A DNA stretch of 64,000 nucleotides. It comes from DASWJS01 sp036397035. Its GTDB lineage: Bacteria > Actinomycetota > AC-67. Below the pieces are notes generated by a model, which had not been told where the DNA came from, did not search any database, and worked only from the letters and a program-made list of their open reading frames with translations. Numbering within the stretch: the first letter of the stretch is position 1; every line of letters begins with the position of its first letter. Location of the stretch: contig DASWJS010000017.1 of assembly GCA_036397035.1 (NCBI GenBank), forward strand, positions 241,338 to 305,337, read 5' to 3'. Below, in pieces: positions 63,908 to 64,000 of this stretch. The position numbers were made by a program, and so were the translations under genes.

Positions 63908-64000
63908 ATGGCCGAGCACCGTTCTCACGCGCGCACGCGCACCCGGCGGGCCCGAACCGCCTACGTAGTCGCAGGACACTGCGCGATGCTCGTGCTGCTG
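63908..64000 (+). CDS. Partial exported protein (truncated by window end)
   Basis: Thirty-one codons are visible. The ATG at 63908 follows AAGGGGGAG. The start MAEHRSHARTRTRRARTAY is strongly basic and leads into a hydrophobic segment (VVAGHCAMLVLL) cut off by the window end. This is a signal peptide or N-terminal TM helix. Nothing more can be said of its function. Confidence 0.55.
   Translation, partial: MAEHRSHARTRTRRARTAYVVAGHCAMLVLL

Noticed and set aside
63428..63979. 183-codon open frame on the minus strand at the right end
   Set aside because: No family-like sequence, Cys/Arg/Pro-rich as expected for a shadow frame in GC-rich DNA, and it overlaps the better-supported plus-strand start at 63908.

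Overview
The window is about 70% GC or higher and almost fully coding. The gene content points to Actinomycetota. The block ftsK / rodZ-like / pgsA / cinA / thpR / recA / recX / rny / spoVS / miaB / miaA / dapF has the order typical of that phylum. A Cheo-type LexA box lies upstream of recA, a mycothiol-type isomerase takes the place of a glutathione enzyme, and an ArsA-like ATPase is present. Many genes show a leaderless start pattern, a TAnnnT hexamer 6-9 nt before ATG or GTG. Lysine/DAP synthesis uses dapA, dapL and dapF, which argues for a less studied lineage than Streptomyces or Mycobacterium; the class cannot be fixed from this sequence alone.

Layout. 1-4.3 kb: dapL, dapF, miaA and miaB, an overlapping minus-strand operon. 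4.4-8.2 kb: a tyrosine/homogentisate catabolic island with a FAH-family hydrolase and a mycothiol-type isomerase on plus, and hmgA and hppD on minus. 8.3-18.8 kb: spoVS, rny, recX, recA, thpR, cinA, pgsA, a rodZ-like gene, ftsK and dapA. 18.9-21 kb: an S51-type peptidase, a Tat-type lipoprotein and ogt. 21-24 kb: thiG-thiH-thiS-thiE behind a TPP riboswitch. 24-27.5 kb: a PASTA Ser/Thr kinase, a DMT exporter and two unknown small genes. 27.7-33 kb: threonine aldolase, a 6-phosphofructokinase with PPi-type residues, a TIMP/netrin-like exported protein, a broken family III CoA-transferase and a ThDP enzyme. 33-41 kb: a secreted Ig-like protein, glpK, plsC, a lipase-like hydrolase, a DUF2007-like protein, an archaeal-type ornithine cyclodeaminase and a GH92 glycosidase.

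41-50 kb: vapBC, carbamate kinase with a cyclic-2,3-DPG-synthetase homologue, copA-copZ under a CsoR-like operator, ROK glucokinase, an ArsA-like ATPase with a small partner, and a lower-GC hicBA module. 50-61 kb: two SRPBCC proteins, a HAD protein, a DUF309 protein, a zinc-ribbon/PH-like membrane protein, a UbiA prenyltransferase, a DUF255 thioredoxin-fold protein, the primary-type sigma factor and two GT-C-like membrane proteins. 61-64 kb: an unrecognised three-gene operon (PucR-type regulator, one-TM protein, helical protein), then a long leader before a truncated exported protein.

Working together. hppD, hmgA, the isomerase and the FAH protein can plausibly take 4-hydroxyphenylpyruvate to fumarate and acetoacetate. 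dapA, dapL and dapF supply meso-DAP and lysine. The thi operon makes the thiazole and joins it to the pyrimidine. recA/recX and probably their neighbours answer to LexA. Ornithine cyclodeaminase, carbamate kinase and the cpgS homologue suggest ornithine/carbamoyl-phosphate catabolism. No rRNA, tRNA, CRISPR array, insertion sequence or prophage was recognised.
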